Shown here: in pieces, positions 34,101-43,544 of the stretch
Numbering within the stretch: the first letter of the stretch is position 1
Layout: the number at the start of each line of letters is the position of its first letter
Assembly: GCA_004565275.1 (NCBI GenBank)
Contig: SDOX01000095.1
Span: 5,417-69,416, forward strand
Reading direction: 5' to 3'
DNA length: 64,000 bases
From: Nannochloropsis salina CCMP1776
Lineage: Eukaryota > Sar > Eustigmatophyceae > Eustigmatales > Monodopsidaceae
Notes under the pieces: generated by a model
The model's input: only the letters and a program-made list of their open reading frames with translations
The model's database searches: none
Told to the model about the DNA's origin: nothing
Translations under genes and position numbers: made by a program

Positions 34101-34889
34101 GGGGTCTCCTGGAGAAATCTCCCGCCCGACGAATCGGCACCACCCAGCCCGCCCACCCCCCTTCCATGGTCCTTCCCCCCTCCCCACTCCTTCGTTCCTC
34201 CCGCCCCGCTCCTTCCCGAATGCAATCCCCCCGTACCTTGATTGGTGAAGGTACCTTAAGCCTCGACCCCCTCGACATTCGGGCACACCCCTTCTTTGCC
34301 AAGATGGATTGGAGGGCATTGGAAAACCGACGGCTGCCCCCCCCGCAGCGACTGCCTCGTGCGGACCGGCGGGTGGAGGACGTGAGGTGCGTGATGAGGA
34401 GCGAAGGGAGAAAGAAGGGTGCGGGCGCCGAGCGTGGGAGCGCTGGGATGGTCCTCCCTCCGGAGGGTGGCCCCTATGCTTTCGATTACCTTTCGGGGCT
34501 TATTAAACTCCTTCCCTCCTTCTCTATTTCCCCTTCCTCCCTCACGCAGCAACTTCGAAACGGTGTTCACGCGCATGAAAGCGTGGGATGTTCCCCCCGA
34601 GCCGAAACGGTCGCATGCCCTCGGGTGCCGGCAAGCAAAGGAGGGAGGGAAGGAGGGAGGGAAGGAGGGAGGGAAGGAGGGAGGGAGGAAAGGAGGGGGA
34701 TCGGCTAGCAGCTGTCCTTGCAATGCCATGAGAAAGGGGCTCTCCTTCTCTGGATTTACATTTGTGGGGTGGGGAGAAGGGAGGGAGGGAGGGATGGAGG
34801 GAGGGAGGGAGGGACGGGTACCGACAGGAGAGATGACAGGTTTACAGGTGGAGGAATGCGCCAAGGAGGGTCTGGGAGGCGGGTTGTAA
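31161..34889 (+). CDS. PX-domain AGC serine/threonine kinase (SGK3-like architecture)
   Basis: Exons 31161-33544, 33799-34386 and 34550-34889, about 1103 residues. The N-terminal about 300 residues are Ser/Pro-rich and probably disordered. The PX domain (about 305-480) has YVIKVLTVEGRYWLLERRF, whose RRF is the phosphoinositide-binding signature. After a G/R-rich linker the kinase begins at about 573 (DFEFLKVIGQGSFGRVFLV). It shows the Lys motif YALKVV, YRDLKPENILL (catalytic loop), ADFGLAK, the activation loop TRTFCGTPEYLAPE with a PDK1-type Thr, and GYTQAVDWWSLG formed across a splice junction. The AGC tail DVSNFETVFT is also formed across a junction. The hydrophobic motif FSGFTF holds the likely regulatory Thr. 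Inserts rich in Pro/Arg/Gly split the C-lobe near 34000 and 34200. Likely recruited to PI3P endosomes. The start could also be an internal Met; upstream evidence is absent. Confidence 0.85.
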
Positions 34890-35184
34890 CAGCGGGCAGG
34901 ACAGAGCAAGCGTTGGCATGGCGGAGGGACTCACCGAGCGCGAGCCGGGAGAACGAAAGCCTTCGGTCCCACGTAAGCGCCCAAAGGATGCCAAGACCAA
35001 AGAAAAATAAAAAATACAACGACGGAGCCTGATGCTCGCGACGGAAAGCTTTCCTCAAGACGCGCACCTGACCACAGTCGGCCAGGGACGTCGCCCGCAC
35101 CTCACTTACTTCACTATACAGTCTCCACCAGGCACCCTTCCTCCCTCCCCCCCTTCCTCCCGCTCTCCCTCCCTCCCTCCCGCC

Positions 35185-36983
35185 CTATGCCGTCCTGGCA
35201 TGGTGCTGCAGCTCCGGAGGCTGAACCTTGGAATGGATCGACCACTTGTCCCGCTTGACGTCCATGGTGATCAGAGGGGCCCAGTGCAGCCGCGCCGCGT
35301 CCACGACGGGGGGTTTCACCGGGTATTTTCGGGCCAGTTCCTCGACCAAGGGTAACGGCGAGTAGATCAAATACTGACCCGAGACGTAACGGAGGAGGCC
35401 CAGGAAGGTGCAGGTGGAGACCACGTCCTCAGTCACGAAGGAGGTCATCTTGGCCAGGTCCATGATGGAGAGAGGGGGAAGGCGCACCTCTTCCAGGGGG
35501 GTCCCACTCGCTTGCGCTGCCTCCGCGTACATCCTCTTCAACAAGGCCAACAATTGCGACGCCCAATAGGAACGGTAACTGACCAGGCCAAGGTCAGAGA
35601 GCGGCTTTTCCGGTGACCCCAACTTTTCCTCCTTCTTGCTCAATTCGTAGGAGAAATTGATGAGGAAGCGCCCGTAGCCTTTGCGCTGGTAGGAGGGGAA
35701 GGTCAATATACAGGCCAAATTGAAGCCCGCGTCCGAATATTTTTCCTTGGAAAAATAACCGACGGGGTGAAAGCCCCGCCCGTCGTGCTCGCAGAGGACG
35801 TAGAAGAGGAAGGGATCCACGTCGTAGAACAAAGTCTTGTGGTCCAGAAAGAGCTTGGCAAAGTAGCAAAGGTTCTGGCAATACAGCTTCTGCTCCCCCC
35901 CATCCACTTCGAAAATGCTGAGCTTCGCGTCTCGGTAGACCTCGTCTCCGGGGGGATGCCGGTCCTTTGGGTCCATTTTGCTCAGCCAACGGTGCAGCTC
36001 GGACTTATGCTTGAAAAAACGCATCGAAGCCTCGCAAAAATACAGCACGTCCAAGGCGGGGCCCTCCGAGAAGAGCTCCTTGGGAAAGGGAGAATAGTAC
36101 CAGGTCTCCATCCGGTACTTGCCCAGCTCTACGAACTTGACGTTCTTGACCTTGGTCACCTCCTCATGCTCTTTCAACTGCTCCTCATCCAGGCCCTCGT
36201 GCTCGTCATGCTCTAAATGGGCCGCCAAGGGCACTTCGTCCTCCTCCTGCCCGCGTTGTTTCTGGCGCCGGGTCCGGATGCCTGCTTCTTCGCTCGCTTC
36301 GCCCAACTTCTCTGCCTGTTCGGCGAGCTCCTGCGGGCAAAAAGGCCGGACAAGGGGAGGAAGGTGGTGATTAAGAGTGGCAAGGGGGGGCAGTAGAGCA
36401 AGACATGAAGCCATCGCGGGATAATGTACGAGCTCCCGTCGCCGGGGAGGGAAATACTGGGCACACGGCTGGCAAAGGAAGGGAATAGGATAGCCGACAA
36501 TCCTCTCCTACTCATGCGAGCCCCCTCAACGGGACCCCATGTCCGGAGAACCCCTACCTTTTCCCGCTCTAATTGCTCCTTCATCGCCTTGTGCTCCGCG
36601 CCCGCCACAGAAGGCGGTTTGAGGATGGCAGGGATATTAACCCACTCATCCATGCGACGATTGAAGTCGTGGTAGTGGACGTAGTAACTCCATTCCCCGG
36701 TTTTTTCATTCTGAGCCCGTTCGATCACATCACAAAATCGGTCAGTTCCGTCCCCCGCCCATTTGACCATGATGATGGAGCCACGCTTGAATGGATGATC
36801 GTCTTCATGTTTGTTAGGATCATCGTCGTCCGCATGCTTGCCGTCGTTGGACTTGCGGGGTTGCTGTTGCTTCGTTTGTTCCCGTTTTTGCTGCTGGGGC
36901 AACGAAATGTCCCCCCCTACCGAGTTCTGTCTTTTCGTGCCGGCAGAATGCTTTCGTTTCTTGTCCATGTGCCCCACCGTCAT
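35185..36983 (-). CDS. MYST-family histone acetyltransferase (Esa1/Tip60-type)
   Basis: Exons 36983-36558 and 36330-35185, joined in phase 0, 523 residues. It acetylates histone H4/H2A lysines, probably as the catalytic subunit of a NuA4-like complex in the nucleus. The N-terminus is Lys/Gln/Asp-rich. The chromo-barrel (tudor-knot) domain at about 65-125 contains IIMVKWAGDG, WSYYVHYHDFNRRMDEWV. The MYST domain has FLDHKTLFYDVDPFLFYV with the autoacetylated Lys, NLACILTFPSYQRKGYGRFL with the catalytic-site Cys and the acetyl-CoA loop QRKGYG, and KLGSPEKPLSDLGL with the catalytic Glu. The zinc-finger region (YFCEASMRFFKHKSELHRWL) keeps only some of the C2HC ligands, as in yeast Esa1. The C-terminus extends past the usual end with HSKVQPPELQHHARTA. 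The gene stands alone, with its 3' end facing the kinase gene's 3' end. Confidence 0.92.
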
Positions 36984-38691
36984 GAATTCCCTTCGACAGG
37001 TGTATCCTGACGGTGAAGGTAAAGTCGTGGAGGTCGTGAAGCTCTAAGTAAGAGCGTCGCGTTTTTGTCAGTGCACGATGATGGAAAGAAGTGCCCTTGA
37101 GCAACGGGCGACGCTAAAGCGGAAAACGTTAAAGAAGGACAAGCTCGAATCACACCACGGTCGCGGCAAAGGAGAGGTGCTGCACGAGCCATCATTGCTA
37201 CAACATGTTTCGATGATCATTTGAATAAAAATGGCGCGTCTGCATGGTTGTTTTTCAAAAACAGTGAGGCAAGGTCCTGCGGATCACCAACCTCCTCTAT
37301 GTGTCGATACCTTTTCCCACTCCAATTTCAACTTTTTGATGCATTTCTCATTCATTATCTTTCAGTCGAAGATAATAAAAACCAAAAGGAGTCAATGTCT
37401 CATTCGAGACTCTATAGCTTTCAATCCTTTCTTAAAGTCACCATTTGCGGGATCGTAAAGGACCCTTACACGTAATATTTCTGGCTATGCTGTCGGCGCA
37501 TTCATCGAAAAGATCTCTTTACCGTCAAATAATCCCGAATGCCTTGTCTATAAAGTGGTTTACAAGCTTTTTTGAATCTTTAGTCGCACAGTTTTTGGTA
37601 ATATGCTTAGTTCTCCTGTCTCTACTTAAAACGAGCACCCAATATTTCGGGATAAGTAGCGGCATTCGCATTCCCTGCATCTTTTTTTCTATAAATATGA
37701 AATTAATTCACGGTGCTGGACTGCTTCTTCAAGAGTATGCCCTGCCTGTCCTACACAAAAGCTTTTAAAAAAAAGTATGACTTGGTTATTTTTCCACCAC
37801 TGCCCAGTAAACGAGCTCCCCTCTTATTGGAGTGGCAAAAACCTTTTGGAGAAGCACCCTTCAAAATAAAATATACTTGTTAGTAAAACGTTTGTTGAGA
37901 ATAGGGTATAGAACGCTACATATTCCGCCTGGACAGCTAAATCCTTTAAAGCGAAGTGAATGTCTGTCGTCTTCCGGACTTACATCTCATCAATCGTCTG
38001 AAGCTAGTGAAAACAAAGTAAAGCACTCCAAACATATTAAAAGGACAAATTGTATTCTATGACTCACTAAGATACAATGTCAAAGGTGTAGGGCGCTCAA
38101 TGGCGAAGATTAGGATGATATTTAGTTGTCACACGTATATCCAACATCTTACGGTAAAAGAACAAAACCGGGCCCAAAAAGCTACTCATTGCAAGTTAAT
38201 ATATCAAATGTTTCAAAATGAGCACAACATCTATCATGTCTTTAAAGCACATCTGCAAGGCGTGCGAAGTGATATATGATAGCGGGGCGATCCAGGCTCT
38301 GCTTTTCGAAATTTACTTCGATGAGAACGGGGCTTATTTCCAACCAGGCGGATAAGTTTGAAAGGTTGCTTGGAAAAGGGTTGTATCACTTCCACCCGTT
38401 GCAGTTTTTGTTGACGCAAGATAAAGATTGGAAATGATTCCATTTTTGGAACAGGAGATGATACGTTCTGGATAGAAAATTCAGCGTATCTGGGATCCGT
38501 TGAGTTTTTGAAATTAAATTAGGGCTTTAAGTCCGAGGAGGAGAGAGTATCGAATCTTTTTGCCAACTGACCTGACAAAATCTTCTGTACCCAACCTATT
38601 GAATGTTTGTTATGTTTTCTGCTAAACAACTATTATAAATACCCTAAACAATCTTGATTCTATATTTTAGGATCGACGTGCGCTTGTTAAC
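36984..38691. other. Intergenic between divergent genes, about 1.7 kb
   Basis: AT-rich from about 37200 onward. It contains only short family-less open frames. It should carry the promoters of the MYST gene (minus) and the purple acid phosphatase gene (plus). No specific element identified. Confidence 0.45.
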
Positions 38692-40595
38692 ATGGGAAGA
38701 TGGCGTTTAATTCTCTTACAGCTCCTTGTTATTTCTGCGGTCTCGGTAGCTCAAGTGGTTGAATTGGACAAAAGCGATGTTCCCGTTGATGTTGAAAGTG
38801 GAGTCCAACAAATTCACATAGCCCAGGGTATCGATCCCACAACTATGGTCATTTCGTGGTTGACGCCCAACTATACGGCCCCAGCTCCAGCCAGCCAAGT
38901 GCGATACGGCCTTGATCCGGACAATTTAGATTGGCTGATTACTAATCAAGATGCTTTCACATACACCATACCGGCGGGATACGCCAAACAAAATCAAAAG
39001 AGTCCCTATCCGGATTATACAAGCGGCTGGTTGCACAACGTGGAGCTTCGCAATCTCCAGCCCAACACCTTGTATTATTATCAATGCGGTGATTTTAGTA
39101 TCCTTCCGTCTAATGGCGACGACTATCCATACACGCCCCCCACCGGACGTTCAGGGACGTTGTTCTTCAAGACATTACCCGCAGTCGGGAAGAAGCTCAA
39201 AGAGCCTCTTGTATTCGGCATGGTGGCAGATATTGGACAAAATCCGGACGCGCAACGCTCGGTCTTACGCCTCTCCCAGAACGATCCTGCCCTGATTCTC
39301 ATCGTTGGAGACGACGGCTATGCAGATTGCGTGGGCACTCTGTGGGATTCATTTCTGAATATGCTCACGGGCGTCTCGTCTTTCGTGTAAGTCTGCAGAT
39401 GCTGCCGGCACTCTCACCCATTGGCTCATCACGCTTTCCTCCAAACCCGAAACACTTACACAGCCCTACCATGTTGGTGGCAGGGAATCACGAGGTTGAG
39501 TGGCTATCGAATGCAACCAGTCTCGAGACCCAAATTTTCATGTCGTTCGAGGCCCGTTTCCGCATGCCACAGATAGCACCGGGCGTCATTACAAGCGCCC
39601 CCTACCCGCCCACCCTGGACGCCAACAATAAATTATGTGCACCCAGCAAATATCAAGCAGGTTACGAATACGGAAACAGTTACTTCGTTTATGCCGCGGG
39701 CCCTGTGACGTTCTTGCATTTGAATCCTTACAGTTACACAAACACGACCTCCATCCAGTACCGATGGCTTCTCAGCACCTTGCAAGGCATCGACCGTAAG
39801 AAGACACCATGGGTGGTGGCCGTTTACCACAACCCCTGGTACAACTCCAATACGGAGAAACAGAACGAATTCGAGACGATTGACATGCAAGCAACCTTTG
39901 AACCCTTATTTTACGAGTATAAGGTCAATTTGGTCATGAATGGACACGTCCACGCCTATGAGCGCTCTTATCCTGTCTTCCAGTTCGTCCCCACCTCCGA
40001 CGCCACCGCATACGTGATGGCGGGCACAGGTGCCGATTCGGTGCACGACAACACTTGGCTCCCTCAACCCATCTGGAGCGCCTACCGAAACGGTTCCCAG
40101 TGGGGGACGGGTAGCCTTACTGTCAAGGATGATGACACCATGACTTGGCAGTGGCACTGGAATTTGGACGGCATCTTGGTCTCGGCGGACGAGGTGACAA
40201 TTTGCAACACTCACCTGGGCTACCCCACGTATTGTTACGGCTACAAATATCAATGCGTCGCACGTCTGCGGGGAATCAATAAAGCAGGCTGGGGTACTGA
40301 GGCGGCCCAGCTTATGCTCAATTTGACAAGCGAAGCGGCTGGAACAGTCGCCAGTCATATGAAAATCGACAGGCCTAACAGCAAAAATAATCGGACAATG
40401 TTGCGGAACGCTAATGGTGTCCTACGGGTAGATTTCGACGTCTTTGGGTTGACTACCGAAGAAGAAGGCTCAGCATCTGCTGCCGCAGTGGAGACCTACC
40501 TCTCTTCCACGAACTTCGTGACGGCTTTCGGCAACGGAGTGACAAGGGCCTCTGCCCGATGCGGCAAGATCAAGCATGGTAAAATCAAGTTCTAA
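38692..40595 (+). CDS. Secreted purple acid phosphatase (metallophosphoesterase)
   Basis: Exons 38692-39386 and 39464-40595 (phase 2 join giving SSFVPTMLVAGNHE), 608 residues. It hydrolyses phosphate monoesters using an Fe-metal dinuclear centre, probably outside the cell or in a vacuole, for phosphate scavenging. Signal peptide at residues 1-20 (LILLQLLVISAVSVA). An N-terminal fibronectin-like domain contains IDPTTMVISWLTPNY. The five metal-binding blocks are present in order: MVADIGQ, VGDDGYAD, GNHE, VVAVYHNPWYN and NGHVHAYERSYP. In most relatives the second block is GDLSYAD; here it is GDDGYAD, with the ligand Asp and Tyr kept. The C-terminal about 150 residues beyond the catalytic core are extra and end in a basic GKIKHGKIKF. 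Several N-glycosylation sequons are present. Confidence 0.92.
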
Positions 40596-41030
40596 GCATG
40601 TTTTTGCTTACATATTTATTACAGTATAATTACATGAGAGACAACGGGGCCGTCGAGGGCAATAGAAGCGACAAAGCCTGGGGCAAAATTCATTGCATTC
40701 CGACTGCGTCGAACTGATGAATACCCGCACAAAATGTGCATGGTGACGCCTGAAATGTAGCGAATCTCGACAAAAGTTCAACAAAAGAGATAAAGTGTAG
40801 TTCATATGTTCGCATCTGACAGCACAAAGTAGGTATTTTTAGGGAGAAGAAAGAAGGAGGCAGGGCCACTTCAAAGTAACGGTTTTTTGAAATGCGCTAT
40901 CTCAATATATGCCAGCCTCATCCCAGCGCAAAATACCGGGAACCGGAATGAGAAAGCGTCGGCAAATGGAACAATTGCGCAGATCAAAAAGAAAGAAGGA
41001 AGATAATTCGATTGTCGCCTATTGTCCTCG
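40596..41030. other. Intergenic, about 435 bp
   Basis: 3' flank of the phosphatase gene and 5' flank of the coiled-coil gene. No gene or clear signal seen. Confidence 0.5.
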
Positions 41031-42635
41031 ATGTTGATAGGGCTCGGATGTTATCATGCTCACTTATACCAAAAATCCGTTACGTTGCCAGATATGCTTC
41101 CTCATTTCTATGACAATGATAAGGCCATGAGGGACGACAGTATCAAGAGTAATGAGCTTAATAATGAATTCAAGCAGCTTTTGCTGAAAATATGCCTTGA
41201 ATCGGAATTGGTCAAATCTAAGGTCAGGGAGGCGGCGCGTGTTCGTGCGAATGTGAAGCGGGTAGAGGATCCTAGAGGTTTGAGGCTTGATTTACATGTC
41301 AAGGAGGGCTATCACCACCGGACACGTTCACTAAAAGCTTTCAGTAAGCGTCTTACATATTCTAAAGCCTTCATGGGGAGTCCTGACCTCTTTCAGGAAG
41401 ATTATAATACGCCGGCTTCCCCCTTGAACAGTCGTGCCCAGGCACTGGCCACCTTTGTTCCATCCACAGTTGTAAGAGCAAGAAATAGTACGACAGAAAG
41501 AGCCTCAGGATCAGGAGCAGCAGAGCAATTCATTCCCGAGAGGGTATCAGGACTTATTATTTCCACTGCCAGCATGCCTCTCGTGGCTTCGATGGAGGGA
41601 TTGAACAGAGAGAGACGGTCCGACCCTCACTCTAGGCCCTCCAAAGACTCTCTTCTCTCGTCTAGATATTCCCACACGCCGACAATCGACAGTCCTACTC
41701 ATCTCCACCACAAGCAAGACCAGCGGGAGCGACAACAACATAAGGAACCACCGCAACACCAAGCCCAGCACCAGCCCCTCCGTCTTCACCGCCAGCACTC
41801 CCCCGTCGAAGAAGGACCCGGCTGCGAAAGTTCGCAATGGCAGGCTGCCTTGCAGGAGGAACGAGGCTTGCGACTCGCAGCACAGGCACAGGTGGTCTCT
41901 GAGGCGCGCAAGACCCATGCACTCTCTCAACAGCTCCAAAGCCTGCGTCGGCGCTTGGACACGGCCGCATCGGAAGGAAGGAAGCAAGCGCAAGAAAAGG
42001 AGACCCTCCTGGGCCGGTTGGCCGCCTTGCGGAACCTAAACTGTCAATTTGAAGCGACCGTTGAACGCTTGAAACGGCAAGTGGCGGCCCAGGACAAAGA
42101 GAAAAAGCACGTCGAACACATGGAAGCGGCGCAGCATCGCAGTGTCGTGGTTTCCATGCAGCAATACGTGCGGGAAAAAGTTGACGCCGCGGAGAGGGCA
42201 ACGGCCCGCGAGCGAGAGAAGGTAGGAAGGCTCATGAGGCAAGTGGAGGAGGGGAAAATGGAGGCCAACAAGCTGAGGAGAATGATGGCAGTCATGGGGT
42301 TCGGTGGGCGGAGCGAAGGAGGGCCGGAAAGGAAGGGAGATGCGAGAGCGGAGGAAATGGCCCCAGGCATGGAAGGAAGGGAGGGGACGGAACGGGCAAC
42401 GAGCGACAGGAAGACGATGGAAAAAGGAGATACAAGCAAGGAGGAAAGAAGAAGCGAGGACAAGAAGGAAGCTGAGGAGACGAGAAAGGAAGGAGAAGTG
42501 CCTTCCAATGACCAAGGATCGCCGCCCCCTGAGCCCCAAAAAATGCCCGAGCCCACACCACCACATTACTGTCATATTTGGATGAACAACGTAGAATGTA
42601 AAGGAGAAGGTCTTACAGGGTACGCAATAGAGTAG
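41031..42635 (+). CDS. Orphan coiled-coil protein
   Basis: A single open exon of 534 codons from the ATG at 41031; the Met at 41094 is an alternative, and an in-frame TTG at 41022 is not preferred. The N-terminal about 120 residues are mixed polar with a probable helical segment (ELNNEFKQLLLKICLESELV). Residues about 150-270 are Ser/His/Gln-rich low complexity (for example HHKQDQRERQQHKEPPQHQA). Residues about 273-422 form a strong Leu/Ala/Arg/Glu heptad coiled coil (SQQLQSLRRRLDTAASEG; LRNLNCQFEATVERLKRQVA). The end is Lys/Glu/Arg-rich and finishes with an unusual HYCHIWMNNVEC segment, which may be intronic read-through if a further exon exists. No family recognised; a cytoskeletal or centrosomal role is only a guess. 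Confidence 0.6.
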   Translation: MLIGLGCYHAHLYQKSVTLPDMLPHFYDNDKAMRDDSIKSNELNNEFKQLLLKICLESELVKSKVREAARVRANVKRVEDPRGLRLDLHVKEGYHHRTRSLKAFSKRLTYSKAFMGSPDLFQEDYNTPASPLNSRAQALATFVPSTVVRARNSTTERASGSGAAEQFIPERVSGLIISTASMPLVASMEGLNRERRSDPHSRPSKDSLLSSRYSHTPTIDSPTHLHHKQDQRERQQHKEPPQHQAQHQPLRLHRQHSPVEEGPGCESSQWQAALQEERGLRLAAQAQVVSEARKTHALSQQLQSLRRRLDTAASEGRKQAQEKETLLGRLAALRNLNCQFEATVERLKRQVAAQDKEKKHVEHMEAAQHRSVVVSMQQYVREKVDAAERATAREREKVGRLMRQVEEGKMEANKLRRMMAVMGFGGRSEGGPERKGDARAEEMAPGMEGREGTERATSDRKTMEKGDTSKEERRSEDKKEAEETRKEGEVPSNDQGSPPPEPQKMPEPTPPHYCHIWMNNVECKGEGLTGYAIE

Positions 42636-43544
42636 AGATTATGGGCGTACTCCCTGAGCACGAAAAGCTATCCGGGGCCCAGGCCGCACTAGTTCTCTTC
42701 CACTTGATTGAGGCGCTTACGTGCTGCTTGTCTTCGGTGGATAGAGGACTCACGCCCAAATCCTCTTGACAGGGGCAACATTGTCTACCTATTGCCTTAT
42801 ACACCCTTTCATGAATTTCTTGTTGGGAATCAATTCGGCTGGGACGGATTCACCCACGCACAGGCCTTGGGAATGTACGTTTGGCTCTCTTGTAGCAGCA
42901 TGAAGGACTACAAGACCTCATCATGAGTGTCAAAATTAGCGAGAAGTAATCAAGTGCTTTCTATGTCCTTTTCATCCTCGTGCTGTGGCTAATGTTTTAA
43001 AAAAATGTTTTCATGGCGTCCTCGACTCTTGTGCTCCTTGAACATCCCCCTCGATCCTTCCGCTCCTCTTATTGACAGATTTACAGCTACCATAGGACGC
43101 ATTGCCTACCATGCTATCGTAGAATGGCATACATTCCGTCGTGACCAATTTTTACCCGCCGAAGCTACCCGTGCGTGGTTTGTCCATTCACCGCCTAAAG
43201 CTTCAGGACCTCACGTCTTCCGTTCTACAGATTTAACCTCCTCCCATTGTCGCACGGAAGAACAACACCTTTTCCGTCCAAAGGTATGAAGCCGGGGTCG
43301 ACACTACTACCTGCTAGCTACAAGGTCTGAGGGTACTACTTTACTTCTGCGAAGACGAGAAGAACAGAGGGGAAAGGCCACAAAACGTTCGCAGGACGTT
43401 AAGATCGTGGTGGACTGGAACTGTGAGCGTCTCCAGCCTGACCACGCCCTCCCTTCCCAAGTATACTCCTTGATAATTTCTGATCTTGTCACCGTCCACG
43501 TCGACTTAGTTCAAGCCCGACAACGTTGTTCGCAGTACATTCAC
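42636..43544. other. Intergenic with unassigned short open frames
   Basis: It contains plus-strand open frames at 42708-42926 and 43005-43289. Their translations (for example YTPFHEFLVGNQFGWDGFT) look more protein-like than random but match no family I recognise. They could be exons of an unmodelled gene or a gene relic. Nothing else seen. Confidence 0.3.

Noticed and set aside
36119-37010. Plus-strand frames opposite the MYST gene
   Set aside because: Antisense shadows of a strongly conserved enzyme.
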